Assembly: GCA_023105745.1 (NCBI GenBank)
Contig: JALGQZ010000020.1
Location: 2,528,501-2,592,500 of the forward strand
Length of the DNA stretch: 64,000 bases
Direction: 5' to 3'
From: Austropuccinia psidii
Taxonomy: Eukaryota > Basidiomycota > Pucciniomycetes > Pucciniales > Sphaerophragmiaceae
The translations under genes were made by a program, and so were the position numbers. The notes beneath the pieces were generated by a model. The model did not search any database, was not told the origin of the DNA, and saw only the letters and a list, made by a program, of their open reading frames with translations. Shown one piece after another: positions 47,090 through 58,006 of this stretch; positions within the stretch are counted from its first letter, which is position 1; each line of letters begins with the position of its first letter.

Positions 47090-47987
47090 TTGGGTCTTAA
47101 TAGAGCTAGAAGAAGGGACTTATTGATAGAAAAACTGATTGAAATTGAAGAAAACAAGCATTATTATTCACAGATTTCCACTGTTAGAAAATAGTAGCTA
47201 GTTTTGCATGATATTTTTGGAGATTCAGATGACCTTGGTTTGATTTTAATGAAAATGATAAATTCGAGATATCTTCAAAGAGATCCCAAAACAATTATAA
47301 TGGAAAAATTTGATATAAGACTGCTGTTTTACATGAATGATGATGAATTCAGGCAATGTGTTAGAACAACAAAAGAAGGATCAATTTTCTTATAAAAAAT
47401 AACAAATAACCCAGCTTTTCAAAACAAAATTTAGTGCAAGAAACTACCAATAATGCATCAATTAGCTTTGACACTTGAGAGATTAGGATAATTTGGAAAT
47501 GATGTATCAGTTGTAAAGCTTTCAAGAAATCTAAAAGTCAGAAAAGGAAAATTCAGTGAAATATTGAGGGGGGTAATACTAGCCATAAACTCACTTGAAG
47601 ACATGTATTTGAACTGTCCAAATAAATAAAGAAGAAAACAAAAAACACATTTCATAAAATATGTGTTGGCTTCATCAATGGCACAATACTCCCTCTTTAT
47701 TAGAAACCTGGGTATGATCTGGAAACATTTTTTGATTAAAAGAAAAGGTACTAATTAAGTTCACAAATAATTTGTGATTGTAATAAACAAATTATTTTCT
47801 TAATGTCTGGACCTCCTGGCTCAAGCTCAGACTCAAGCATATATGAAGAAATGGAAATATCAAAGAATAAAGAAAATCTTTTTAGAAAAGCTATCCCTAT
47901 TTTTCAGATTTATTTTGAATTTATAATATATAAATTTATTCATTTATAGTTTTTGTAACATATTCAGGTGAATATCTACCAGGGTAC
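47090..47987 (+). pseudogene. PIF/Harbinger-type transposase, N-terminal two thirds
   Basis: Frame with stops. In order: a charged start (NRARRRDLLIEKL), the block INSRYLQRDP...FDIRLLFYMNDDEFRQCVRTTKEG, PIMHQLALTLERLG, then the DDE core with CVGFINGTILPL (family pattern GxxDGT; the Asp is Asn here) and MSGPPGSSSDSSIYEEME (second catalytic region). It breaks off at 47987, where the element E LTR starts, and continues at 57669. Family assignment (DDE superfamily 4) is from remembered motifs. Confidence 0.7.
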
Positions 47988-48734
47988 TGTCACAGGGGCT
48001 CTTCTAAGTGAAGAGGGCCTGGCACTTACTTATTGAGGGCTCAGGATATGGTAAGAAAGAGTGCACTCAAGATTGTTATGGGATGAATTAATAAATGAAA
48101 GAATATAAGAAAAGCAGCAACAAATAATAAGAGTAAGAATAAAAGAGCCAACCACAAACAAGTCCAAGTCCACTTTTTCAACCTGTCAGAATGGAAAGAG
48201 AAGGGTTAATAAGGATATGGCCACCCAACTCATACTGTACAGGCAAAGAAAGAAAAAGGCTAAGACTAACTTAAAATCAAATAATCATAATACCCAAAAA
48301 AAGGATAAGAATAATTATAAAAGAATAAATATACTAAATTAATTAACTGGGGAAGAATCCCCAGGGGGGAGAAAGAGGGGCTGGTATATGTGAGAATCAC
48401 CAGCCCTGATCCAGAAAGAGAATTTTCATGAGAAGATTTGATGATTGAATTGAGTCTGGCCATTACAGGTCCTGTATAGCTGTACAGGATCTGTACAAGA
48501 GGATTGGTGGTGTTGAGTGATCATACAGTTTGGGGATGGTGTATCCAAACTGTATTGGGCAATTCCAACCTGTACAAGTATTGACAGGCTGTATTGATGA
48601 ACCAGACTGTATGCATCTTTCAGCAAAGAATATTTCTGAAACTGAATTCTGATACACACAGTGGATTTTCTGGTTTGAGGTGTTTGAGTGGGTGTAAGAA
48701 TGAATACCCTTACCCCTGACTAGTGGTTGTTACA
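47988..48734 (-). repeat. 3' LTR of minus-strand element E
   Basis: 747 bp with TG...CA ends on both strands (TGTCACAGGG...GTTGTTACA on plus). Read on the minus strand it is preceded by CAGCAGGGGGATAC, a good polypurine tract, so it is the 3' LTR of the element whose pol lies at 51547-56616. The left flank is GGTAC. Confidence 0.65.
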
Positions 48735-49655
48735 GTATCCCCCTGCTGAAACTGGTGGGCTCCTAATACCCTGCCACTGTTGAGTGGCATCTCAACATCC
48801 CCCCTTTTTTTTCAAAAAAATTTCTTTTCAATTATGTTTTCCTCTTGACAATTATCCTGAAAATCCCCTCTTCATTTCTTCACTGTAATACTTGATTTGA
48901 ATTATCTTGCCCCTTCTTTTGACTTGAGTAAGTGCTTTCAACTTCAAAATATGCTTCTTTTTGGATTCAGTCATTTCCTTCCTTTCAAGGCATGGCCCTT
49001 GGGTGGAATCCCAAAATGAGTGCCATAGAGCTCTTCTTCTCAAAATTTGATGGCCAATGAGTATATGATCATATACCTCATTGTGAATGGGCCAACTTGA
49101 TGTTTGGCCCTTCTTGCCCTGATTGGAATTCCTTCAAAAGTCTTCAAGGGGGGATCTTGTCCCCATTGTCCCTGAAAATGCCTCAAAATGTGGATTTGGG
49201 GCCCCTTTGGCCCTACCATTGAAATTTGGGTCTTGGCCCTTCTTATGGTGATTTTTGACTTTTATGGCTTCAGGCCATTCTTTGGCCCATTTTGGGTCTT
49301 GGGTGATTTTGAGGACCCACGGTCCGCAGGGGCCATTGGAGACTCCCAGGACCTCAAATGACCCCCTGACCTCAAATTTTCTGGGGCTTCAGGAGTCCCA
49401 TGGCCCAATTAATCACCTAAATGGCCTGGCCCCATTAGAAGGGTCCAGGACCATCAAGATTCTGACCTCCCCCAAGTTGCAGGGGAGGTCATGGGTGGTG
49501 ACTTTAGTCCAAAAGAGACATTGACACACCACCTTAAGGACTTTGAGGGGGGGGCATCATTGAGTTATAGCCCCACTTCCTTGAGGTCATTTTTTTCAGG
49601 CTTGAAGTGATTTAATTCTGACACCTTGAATCTTGTGCTTGCATGTTCCTTAGTC
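48735..49655. other. Noncoding 3' internal region of element E
   Basis: Unusually G/C-rich and repetitive for this window (strings such as GGGGCCC, CCTCCCCCAAG). No convincing coding region on either strand. It probably serves as the leader for the plus-strand ORF at 49656. Confidence 0.4.
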
Positions 49656-50881
49656 ATGAGTTCCAAACTGACTGAACTCACTGAATCTTCCCCTTCTGCA
49701 TTGCAAACATCTGTCCTTAATGGTTCTGGAATTCTCAGTCAATTTTCTTCTGGTCATTTTGATCCCACCCAAACTTATGATGGTTACAAGGCAGTGAAAG
49801 TTCTTGATCCTGCTTGTACTGAATATTTGGCAAAGGGGAAGTATTTTTTTGAACATTACAGTCCCAGATCTTCAAAATGTCACTACTGCTTTATTGGGAA
49901 GAAGCCATGCCGCTGTACTGGGAAGAAAGCTTTAAACATCAGGAGGTATTTGTTGAGTAAGAAAGATGGGCCTTTGAAAAAGATTTCCCAGTTTCTGAGG
50001 CCCCTACTCTTGATGGTACTTCAGGGTATTCTGCTTGAGAATGAAATGATTTTCTTGCTTGAAATGGATACTGATATTGTGATTCAGTGACTGGTTCTAG
50101 GCAGAGGGATGTGGCCAGGTGGACTAATTTTGGAGTGCCCATCCCAGGTGGTGGTAGGCCAATATACTCCATCTCAGAAGTTCCAATTTCCATGATCAAT
50201 ACTGAAGGCATAGTGAAACAAATAATACCAATTGCCAATTCCCCACCAGATATGGATGCTGAAGGTAGTGATGAGCTGGATGGTATAGAAGTTGAGGTGG
50301 TTCCTAATTCTGCTGGTCATCCATCCAATACTTCTCCTTCCAAGCCTCCTGCTAAGAGATTCCAAAGTCAAATCATCCCCAGTACCCCCAGAAATTTCCA
50401 ACCCACTCTTGCTGCCATTCCTCCTGCTTCACCACCCTCTTCCCACACCAGGCCTGCCTTGAATCCAGCATTAAGACCATCCCCAATCCAACAGCCCAGA
50501 AACTCACCCAAAGTCACCTCACAACAACTCCAACCTGTGGCCGGTACCAGTAGAAGAAGAGAAGAACTTTCTCCTTTGCCATTTCCTGCTGCTCTAGTGT
50601 TTCAGCGCAGGGATTTCTGGCCTATCCAAGTTACCAGAGAAGATCCAAATATGGAAAGTAAAAATCAGGATTCTGTGGCCAGGTCATTTAGGAGGGTTGA
50701 TAGAAATAGTAGGGAGGTGATTATGTATGCTAATGATAGGACTATTCCAGGGACTGCTTGTGAGGAGATGGCTGCAAAATTTGCCTGGTATAAAGATGAG
50801 TTGATTAATGATTTCCAGAAGATTTTTGATCATTTGGGTAGAGATAACCAGTTTCCTTGTCCTTGTTTGTGTTTGGTTTGA
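49656..50881 (+). pseudogene. Antisense accessory ORF of element E, function unknown
   Basis: Plus-strand ORF, opposite to gag-pol and between pol and the 3' LTR. First part 49656-50090, from ATG (MSSKLTELTESSPS), with a Cys-rich motif KCHYCFIGKKPCRCTGKK. A one-base loss near 49975 and stops near 50035-50085 separate it from 50087-50881. The second part is acidic, then P/S-rich (about 50330-50520), and ends with helical EEMAAKFAWYKDELINDF. I recall similar repetitive proteins in rust fungi but cannot name a function. Gag-like, regulatory, or a separate nested element are all possible. Confidence 0.5.
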
Positions 50882-51099
50882 CTTCTATCCCCACTCTTAT
50901 AAAATACTAAAATAAAAAAGCAAAATAAATAGAACCTCCCAATACATGATTTGGGAGGGGATGCTGCTGCTTAAAAAGAGCCAAAAGAAATATACAAGTA
51001 AAGAAAGAAAGAAATGAGAGAAAGTGAGAGTGAAGAAAAAGAAATAGAGAAATTCCCAAGGTTGTCCTTCTTGTGGTGAGCTGCTTGATTTTGGCCAAG

Positions 51100-51545
51100 A
51101 ATTGTTTGAAAGATAAAAACCAAACATTTTATGCTCACAGAGTGGCCAAGGTGATGTTTTACAAGAAGTAGAACCCTCAGGGATGCATACCAGGAGATGG
51201 AACTTACTTTCATAACTTCCACTCCCCACCAAGCACCATAAATCAGATAACTTTGCCATCATTGACTTTGAAGTAATGAATGTCTTCAATAAATGTGATT
51301 GGCATACGTTGGAAAGAATAAAAAAGATAAAAGGATAAGGAATTTGTCCATATCTTGAAGAAAGGTCCAAATTTGAGGGTATTGATGTTACAAGGCCTTC
51401 AGAATCTGTCCAGAGAATTGACAAGTGCTCACAAAGTGGCCAAGGTGATGCTTACAACAACATTTGGGGAGAATACCCCCTTAAAGGTGCATGCCAGGAG
51501 AGGAACTTACTTTCATAGCCTCTTCTCCCCACCAAGCACCATAAA
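51100..51545. repeat. Direct repeat pair beside the element E pol end
   Basis: About 145-bp segments at roughly 51100-51245 and 51400-51545. They share CTCACA(A/G)AGTGGCCAAGGTGATG, GGNATGCATNCCAGGAGA-type and AACTTACTTTCATA(A/G)C blocks and (C)CCCCACCAAGCACCATAAA. The second copy touches the chromodomain end of pol; the first lies about 300 bp further 3' in element E orientation. Confidence 0.7.
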
Positions 51546-51546
51546 C

Positions 51547-54500
51547 TCAAACTCTTGAGGTAATTGGGCCAGGCTTTTCTGGATACAATGAATGGAAATC
51601 CTTGACAAGGTCTGGTGAGTTGGTAAGGCTGGAAGCTGATTCCCAAGTTGTTCTTTCTGGTTCCTCACTGAATCCTTTCCACTCTACAAGATACCATAAT
51701 TTACCTCTTTTGAGTTTTGAGTCCAGAACCTGAGCCACTTCCAATTCTTCTTGCTCCTCCACTAGAACTGGTGGTGGTGGCAATTTATTACGATTTGGGA
51801 TGCTTGACTGCTTGACTGGTTCTAGTAATGACACATGGAATACAGGGTGAACTGACTTCCATTGCAAAGGAAACTTGAGGTAATAAGCATGACTTCCAAT
51901 CTTCTTAATGACCTCAAAGGGCCCCAGCCATCTTTCTGAAAGTTTCTTGGTGGGTCTCATGGTCATAATTTGCTTTGAAGCTAGCCATACTTTGTCCCCA
52001 GGTTGGAAATCAGGTGGAATTGACCTATTTCTATCTGCATACTTCTTGAATCTCCTTATTGCTGACTCTAATTCTTCTTTGACAACTTGCTATACTGATT
52101 GGAGTTTTGTTGATAACTTTCCAGAAGGTGAGTCTTGAGAAATATGGATTGAGTCAAAGCTGGGATTTCTTCCATAAATGGTGAAAAAAGGTGATTGCTT
52201 TGTTGATGAACATTCTTCATTATTGTAGGAAAATTCAGCCAGAGGGAGCCAGGTGTGCCAGTCATCTTGATGGTAACTGAGATACATCCAAAGATACTTT
52301 TCTAGAATCTGATTTACCCTCTCTGTCTGTCCATCTGTTTTGAAATGAAAGGCAGTTGAAAGAACTCTGGATATCTTGAGCTGCTGACATAAATTGGTCC
52401 ATAATTATGAAACTAATAAAGATCCTCTATCACTGACAATACTGACTGGAAGTCCATGTTTGGAAAAGACATGGCTGAGAAAGATTTGAGCTAATTCCAG
52501 GGCAGTGATTGTTCCATAAGTTGGAATGAAGATTGCCATTTTTGAGAATCTATCCACAACTACTAGAATTGAATCAAATTTGTTGGATAGCGGCAATTGA
52601 GTGATGAAGTCCATTGATAAAGAATTCCAAGGACTAGATGGAATTTGAAGAGGCTTGAGTAATCCAAACTTCTTATTATGAATGTTCTTGTTTCTTGAAA
52701 ATTGCTGACATAAGGACACATAGTCCTTAATGAATTAATTCGTTCCAGCCCAATAAAAATCCCTCTTGATGAGCCTGAGGGTCTTCTCCTGGCCAGTATG
52801 GCCATCCAATGGTGAGTCATGACGCTTTTGATCAATATTGAGTTGGATTTCTTCATTGCTTGGGATTACCACTCTATCTTTGAATAATAATAGCTTGGTT
52901 TGAGGTTCAAGAGAATAATCTGTAACTGATTTGCCTCTTGCTAGTTGCTGGAGTATTTCTTTATAGTCTTTGTCTTGCAATACCTCCTTTTGAATCTTGT
53001 CAACTAAATATAAGAATATTTCCACTTTGATTGAGAAGAATCTTAATTCTTGAATTCCATCTTTCTTGATTACTTTATGAGAACTCTGAGGATTCTTGCT
53101 GATGAAGTCCACCCCCCTCTCTGGGTACACGTCATCCCAATGTGACAAGGAATCTGGTAAAGTGGCCAGCCAGCCTGGGCATTAAGTGATAGTGAAATGA
53201 AACTCAGAAAGAAATTCAGCCCAAAGGGCCTGACGACAAGTAAGAACTTTGGAAGACATGAAATACTGAAGAGAAGAGTGGTCTGTCAAGACCTCAAAGG
53301 GATTGGAAAGAGAAAGAAGAAAATATCTCCAGAGCTTGAGAGCCCAAACTATGCCAAGGAGCTCCTTGTCATGAATTTCATAGTTCAGCTCAGCTGGGAG
53401 AAGCTTGCGACTAACAAATGAAATGGGATTCTTTCCTGAGTCAATCACCTGACTCAGTACAGCACCCAAGGAATAATCAGAAGCATCAGTCTCTACAATA
53501 GTTGGTAGAGAAGGATTGAAATGGGAAAGAATAGGAGCAGTGGTGAATGCTTCTTTGAGTATTTTTAACTGACTAGGAGCTTCCTAATTGAAGATAAAAG
53601 GAGAGTCTTTTTTAAGAAGAGAAGTGAGAGAAGTGATTCTTTTGGAGTAATTCTTAATGAAACAACAATAGAAATTGGCAAATCCAAGGGAGGATTGAAG
53701 AGCCTTAATGTTCTTGAGCTGAGGCCAATTGAGGATTTGCTGAAACTTTGAAGAATCCATCTTGAGGCAATCACTTGAAAAAACATAGCCCAAGTATTCC
53801 ACACTTGAGGCATGAAATAAACACTTGGAGGCTTTGGAAAACAAATTATTGTCCCTCAGTCTTTGGAGGACAGAGGCCACATGTTTGACATGTTCCTCCT
53901 CAGAACTGAAAAATACCATAATATCATCTAGATAAACTACAACAAAAATATCCAAGAAATCTGCAAATATATCATTCACAAGATTCTGGAAAGGGAAGGA
54001 GCATTGGTAAGGGCAAATGGCATAACCAAATACTCATAACTACCATATTTGGCTCTGAAGGCAGTTAAGTGCTCATCCCCCTCTTTGCTTCTCAGGAGAT
54101 TATATGCACCACACAGATCTGTCTTGGAGAAGATAGCGGAACCATTGAAGACAGTAAGAAGCTGGTTCATAGGAGGAACAGGATCCCTGTTCTTCCTAGT
54201 GACGGCATTGAGTTTGTGGTAGTCAACACACAAACAAAGGCCTCCATCCTTTTTCTTGACAAAAAGGACAGGTGCTCCTGTTGAAGAGGAGCTTGGCCTT
54301 ATGAAAACTTTCTCTACATTCTCTGAAATGTAGTCCAGAAGTGTTTCTTACTCTTGATTTGATAATTAGTAGATAACACTAACTGGAGGTAGAAGACCCT
54401 CCAGTTTGATATGATGATCACAGGCATGATGTGGAGGAAGTTTCTCTGCTTTCCTCTTGGAAGATACATCCAAATATTGGTTATATGCAGGGGGAATACC

Positions 54501-55110
54501 TTCAACACAGTTTCACTTTCTTCTGGCTCTTCCCCCTCATCCCACTGCTCCTCCAGGGAGGCATGCAAAGATAAGGGAGGAAGGTCCATATCCCCTTGAA
54601 TGAGATGAAATGAAGATATAGAAACATCTTCTCCAACATCTTTTATCTCTTTGAAATCCTCATCTCTTGATTTATGTGATGACTGAGATGGCATGATGGA
54701 AGGGATATGGACAGAAGGAAGGGAAGGTGTCTTAATCTCACCAACCAGAGCAACACTGTTGACAGCAATGGCCATAGAATTACTAGCAGAAGCTTAATAC
54801 CACCAGAATCCTTATGACTAGAATCATAGGTGATAAATCCATTTTTCCAATCAATAATGGGATTAAAATGGTAGAGGAAATCATAAACCAATATCAGGTC
54901 TTCTCCCTTGGGTGAATCTATGATAAAAAAGTCCCATTCAAAGCTTGGGAAGGAAGGAAAGTAAGCTACCCACTTGGTATAATGGGTGATGAACAAGGCA
55001 GGGAATTCATTTTATTCCAGAATGAAAAGTGGAATCTTTTCAGGGAGCTCTGACATAGTCAATTAGTATTCAAGAACAAAATTCTTTGCAATAAAAGATT
55101 TTGTAGCACC
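51547..55110 (-). pseudogene. Element E pol: RT, RNase H, integrase, chromodomain
   Basis: Minus-strand chromovirus pol in pieces. RT has MCVDYHKLNAVTRKN and YLDD (53933-53944). RNase H follows (53469-53182), then integrase with MDFITQLP, VSDRGS and TERVNQIL as the D-D-E sites (about 52610-52330). A GPF-like LGPFEVIKKIG and a well-formed chromodomain (51720-51560, WYLVEWKGF) close it. Stops and frame changes occur throughout. This lineage is clearly distinct from A-D; its chromodomain is much closer to the HP1-type consensus. Confidence 0.85.
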
Positions 55111-56616
55111 AGAATCAATGAGAATACTATGAAAATATCAAAGGCAGATGAAAAAAATAAGAAACTTTAAATATTTCTTGACACTAGTATTGAGAGTGCA
55201 CAATTTTGCTCTTGAAAGAAATAAGTGAGAACCATTGAACACATCATGATCCTCACTCAGGCTTTTTCCTGCTTGCTAGGGAAGCCTCTTGATGAACCAG
55301 GCTTGTTCTGAGGTCTCTTGAAGCATTTTTCAATTGTGTGCTTTCCACCACAATAAGTATATAACCCTTCTTCAATCCTCCTCTCCTTTTCAGAACCAAT
55401 TAATTCATTGTCCTTATTAAGCAGAGAAGAATGGGGCTTATCCTTTGAAGCTTGAAATTGCTTGCCCTTCTTGTTCTTCTTATGGTGAAGCCTTTTTTGA
55501 AGATGAGTGTTGAGGAGGCCTTGAAGAATTTGGTTCAGTAACAGGATTCTTCTTTTCTTGATGACTACCCTTCTCCTTCTGTCTCTCATGGTATCTGGTA
55601 TCTAATTCCAGGGTAATGTCCATGAGTTCTTGAAGAGTATCAGAGTTATCAGGTTAGGAAGCCAACTGGTCCAAAATTCTTGATGCCGATCCCCTTCTAT
55701 AAACATGAATGTAAGCTCTTTCTCCCCAATCTCCAATTCTTGACATTAAGCTTCTGAAATCAGCAATGTACAAGTATAAATGACCACTTTCCTTCATTGC
55801 CAAATTGTCCAACTCTTGTTCAGCTTTCCTGAATTCATTGGGATCACCAAACAGAGTGAATAATTGAGTTTCAAATAACTGCCAATTATTGAGGACGTAG
55901 GAAGGATCTTCATTGGAAATATTGGAGAGGTAGGGTTCAATCCATTTTCCAGATCTACCAGTGAGAAAAGAAGTTGAGGACAGAACTTTCTTCCTGTCAG
56001 AGAAGAAATTTTCTTGATCATTATGGAAAATAAACTGACAGGATTGGATAAATCCTCTCAATTTATGAGCTTGAGTACCATCAAAAGAAGCAGGTGCCTT
56101 CATTGATGGAGTCTTGAATGTAGGGGCTTTGGAATTGTTGCTGGGGGCTGAGTCTTGAGAAAGTTGTCCCATAATAGTAGCCATTTTCTCCATGATCTTG
56201 AGGAGACTTGGATAAGATTGAGAGACAAGAGGTTGATTAGTAGGGGCTAGATTAGAACCCTGGGGTACCTCTAGAGCATTTGCCAAAGCATCTACCACTT
56301 CAGTTTCCCCAGAATCTTCCTCTTCCACAGACTCCTCCCCCTCTTCATATTCAGCTTCTCCAAGTCTTGCTCTTGCACCTTCAGAAATGCCAGGATAACC
56401 ACCCAACAGGCCAGAGAAAGATCTTGATCTTCTTGATTTCATTCCCCCTCTTCTGGAGGGTACTTCTCCTTCCATTGGTGGTCCTCTGTCCAAATTTTCA
56501 CTCAGTTGATGAACTGATGGTGTACAGTCAAGAGAAACCCTTTCTGTAGGAGTGAGAACAGCTGGATTTCTTTGAGATCTAGTATTCTTGGCTGGAGGGC
56601 TATGCTGAACTGGCAT
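55106..56616 (-). pseudogene. Element E gag and protease active site
   Basis: Minus strand. The ATG at 56616 starts MPVQHSPPAKNTRSQ, then an acidic region and a gag fold (KTPSMKAPASFDGTQ; ETQLFTLFGDPNEFRKA). A stop follows at about 55654; related remnants continue to a zinc knuckle missing its first Cys (YTYCGGKHTIEKCF, about 55320) and the protease DSGA (Asp codon within 55111-55116). The open frame extends 52 codons upstream of the chosen Met, but that extension looks noncoding. Confidence 0.8.
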
Positions 56617-57239
56617 TATTGAGAAATTAAGAATAAAACTTGTTGATACTTCACAAAAGGAATCAAAGATTGGCCAAATCAATAAGAAATAAAATTTTGA
56701 TGATGTTGAAGAATCAATCAACAGTCTTGAGGTGAAATCAAATTCAATCAATAAATCAATCAGTTCAGTCAATATAAGAAGTCAATAAAATATCAATAAA
56801 CCTTGAAGAATTCAACAATCAATCAGTAAATCAATAAATGTCTTCAATGTTGATTCAAGGTCTTGAGGAATCAATAAGTCAAATTAATAGGTTCAGGAAT
56901 CAAAATAAATAAATAATCAATAATAAATCCTTAAGGATCAATCAGGTATCTTCAGGAATTCAAAAGTCAATCAGTTCAATCCAAAAAAAATCCTGAATTG
57001 CTGAATCAATAACCCAAATGAATCTCAATCAATAGCTCCTGCTAAGACCTGAATAAACATACAAAGGAAATATTTGATTGAGATAGAATTGAGGATGAAA
57101 TGAGATGGTCAGCAATGATTAAGAAATGAAAAGAATCAAATTTCATATGAATTTAATGAATGAGATGAAAATTGTTCAGAGAAAAATCATAAGATCATAA
57201 AAGAGTCATAATTTGATGAGTGAGAGAAATGAAGTTAAA
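56617..57239 (-). other. Element E leader, LTR missing
   Basis: AT-rich and dominated by AATCAAT/AATAAAT-type words, as in a retroelement leader. No 5' LTR or primer site is found before TRIM-2 begins at about 57240, so the 5' LTR has been lost. Confidence 0.5.
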
Positions 57240-57668
57240 TATTAACCAGTCTTTCAACCAGTTCAATAGCCTTTTTTGAAAGAGCTCCCTTTGCTGAGCT
57301 CTGGCAGACAGCATTGTGAAAATAAACCAGTTACCAATGTCATGGGTTCAATTCTGATTGGAGACAAGAGGAGGTCTCAATAAAACAACCAGACATCCCT
57401 GGGTTTTCTGCTCCATTGGCATACAAGCGTTCCACCCCTTGGGGGTTCCTTGTAGGCTCCTGTTGTGACTAAGGTAACTCCATGGGGGTGATATGGGTAA
57501 TAATATCAGTTACATGCACTTTGGGACGCAGTACTCTAAACCCGGGGGTACTGTCATATGGTGGAATGTGATCTACAACTTGCCAGTATTAACTGGTCTT
57601 TCAACCGGTTTAATAATCTTTTTGGAAAGAGTTCCCTTTGCTGAGGTATAGCAGACAGCATTGTGACA
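57240..57668 (+). mobile_element. TRIM-2: second miniature element, left repeat truncated
   Basis: Same family as TRIM-1. The 3' terminal repeat (57552-57668, 117 bp, TGTCATATGG...CATTGTGACA) is complete. The 5' repeat lacks its first 35 or so bases and starts within TATTAACCAGTCTTTC. The internal part and the CCCGGGGGTAC tract are conserved. The right flank GGTAA matches the GGTAC left of element E at four of five bases. Confidence 0.88.
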
Positions 57669-58006
57669 GGTAATCAGCATATCCATTGAGTGAAACACTT
57701 ATACCAGAGCTCAAACCACCATTAGTAGATGTTAAAATAAATAAGAGATTTTATTATTGTTTGGCACAAGCCAGAGAAAGAAATGCAAAAAAAATTGGAA
57801 TATTGAAGGGCCAATGGGCCTCACTAAAGGAAATGGGATTAGAATTGACTAAGCCTCAAGATATGAGGTATCACATGATTTGGAGTAAGGCTTTTTGTGT
57901 CCCGCACAACATATGTGCTAATCTTAACAATGAATGGGAGGAATTACAGTGTGATGAGCGGAGCTTACAAGAAGAGAAGAATGATAATCCATTGACATCT
58001 TCTTAA
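57669..58006 (+). pseudogene. PIF/Harbinger-type transposase, C-terminal part
   Basis: Continues the transposase interrupted at 47987. It reads AYPLSETLIPELKPP, then FYYCLAQARERNAKKIGILK with the conserved R/N-IG-LK region that holds the last catalytic residue region in this family, WASLKEMGLEL, and CVPHNICANLNNEWEE at the end. A one-base loss near the junction breaks the frame. The stop is at 58004-58006. Confidence 0.7.
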
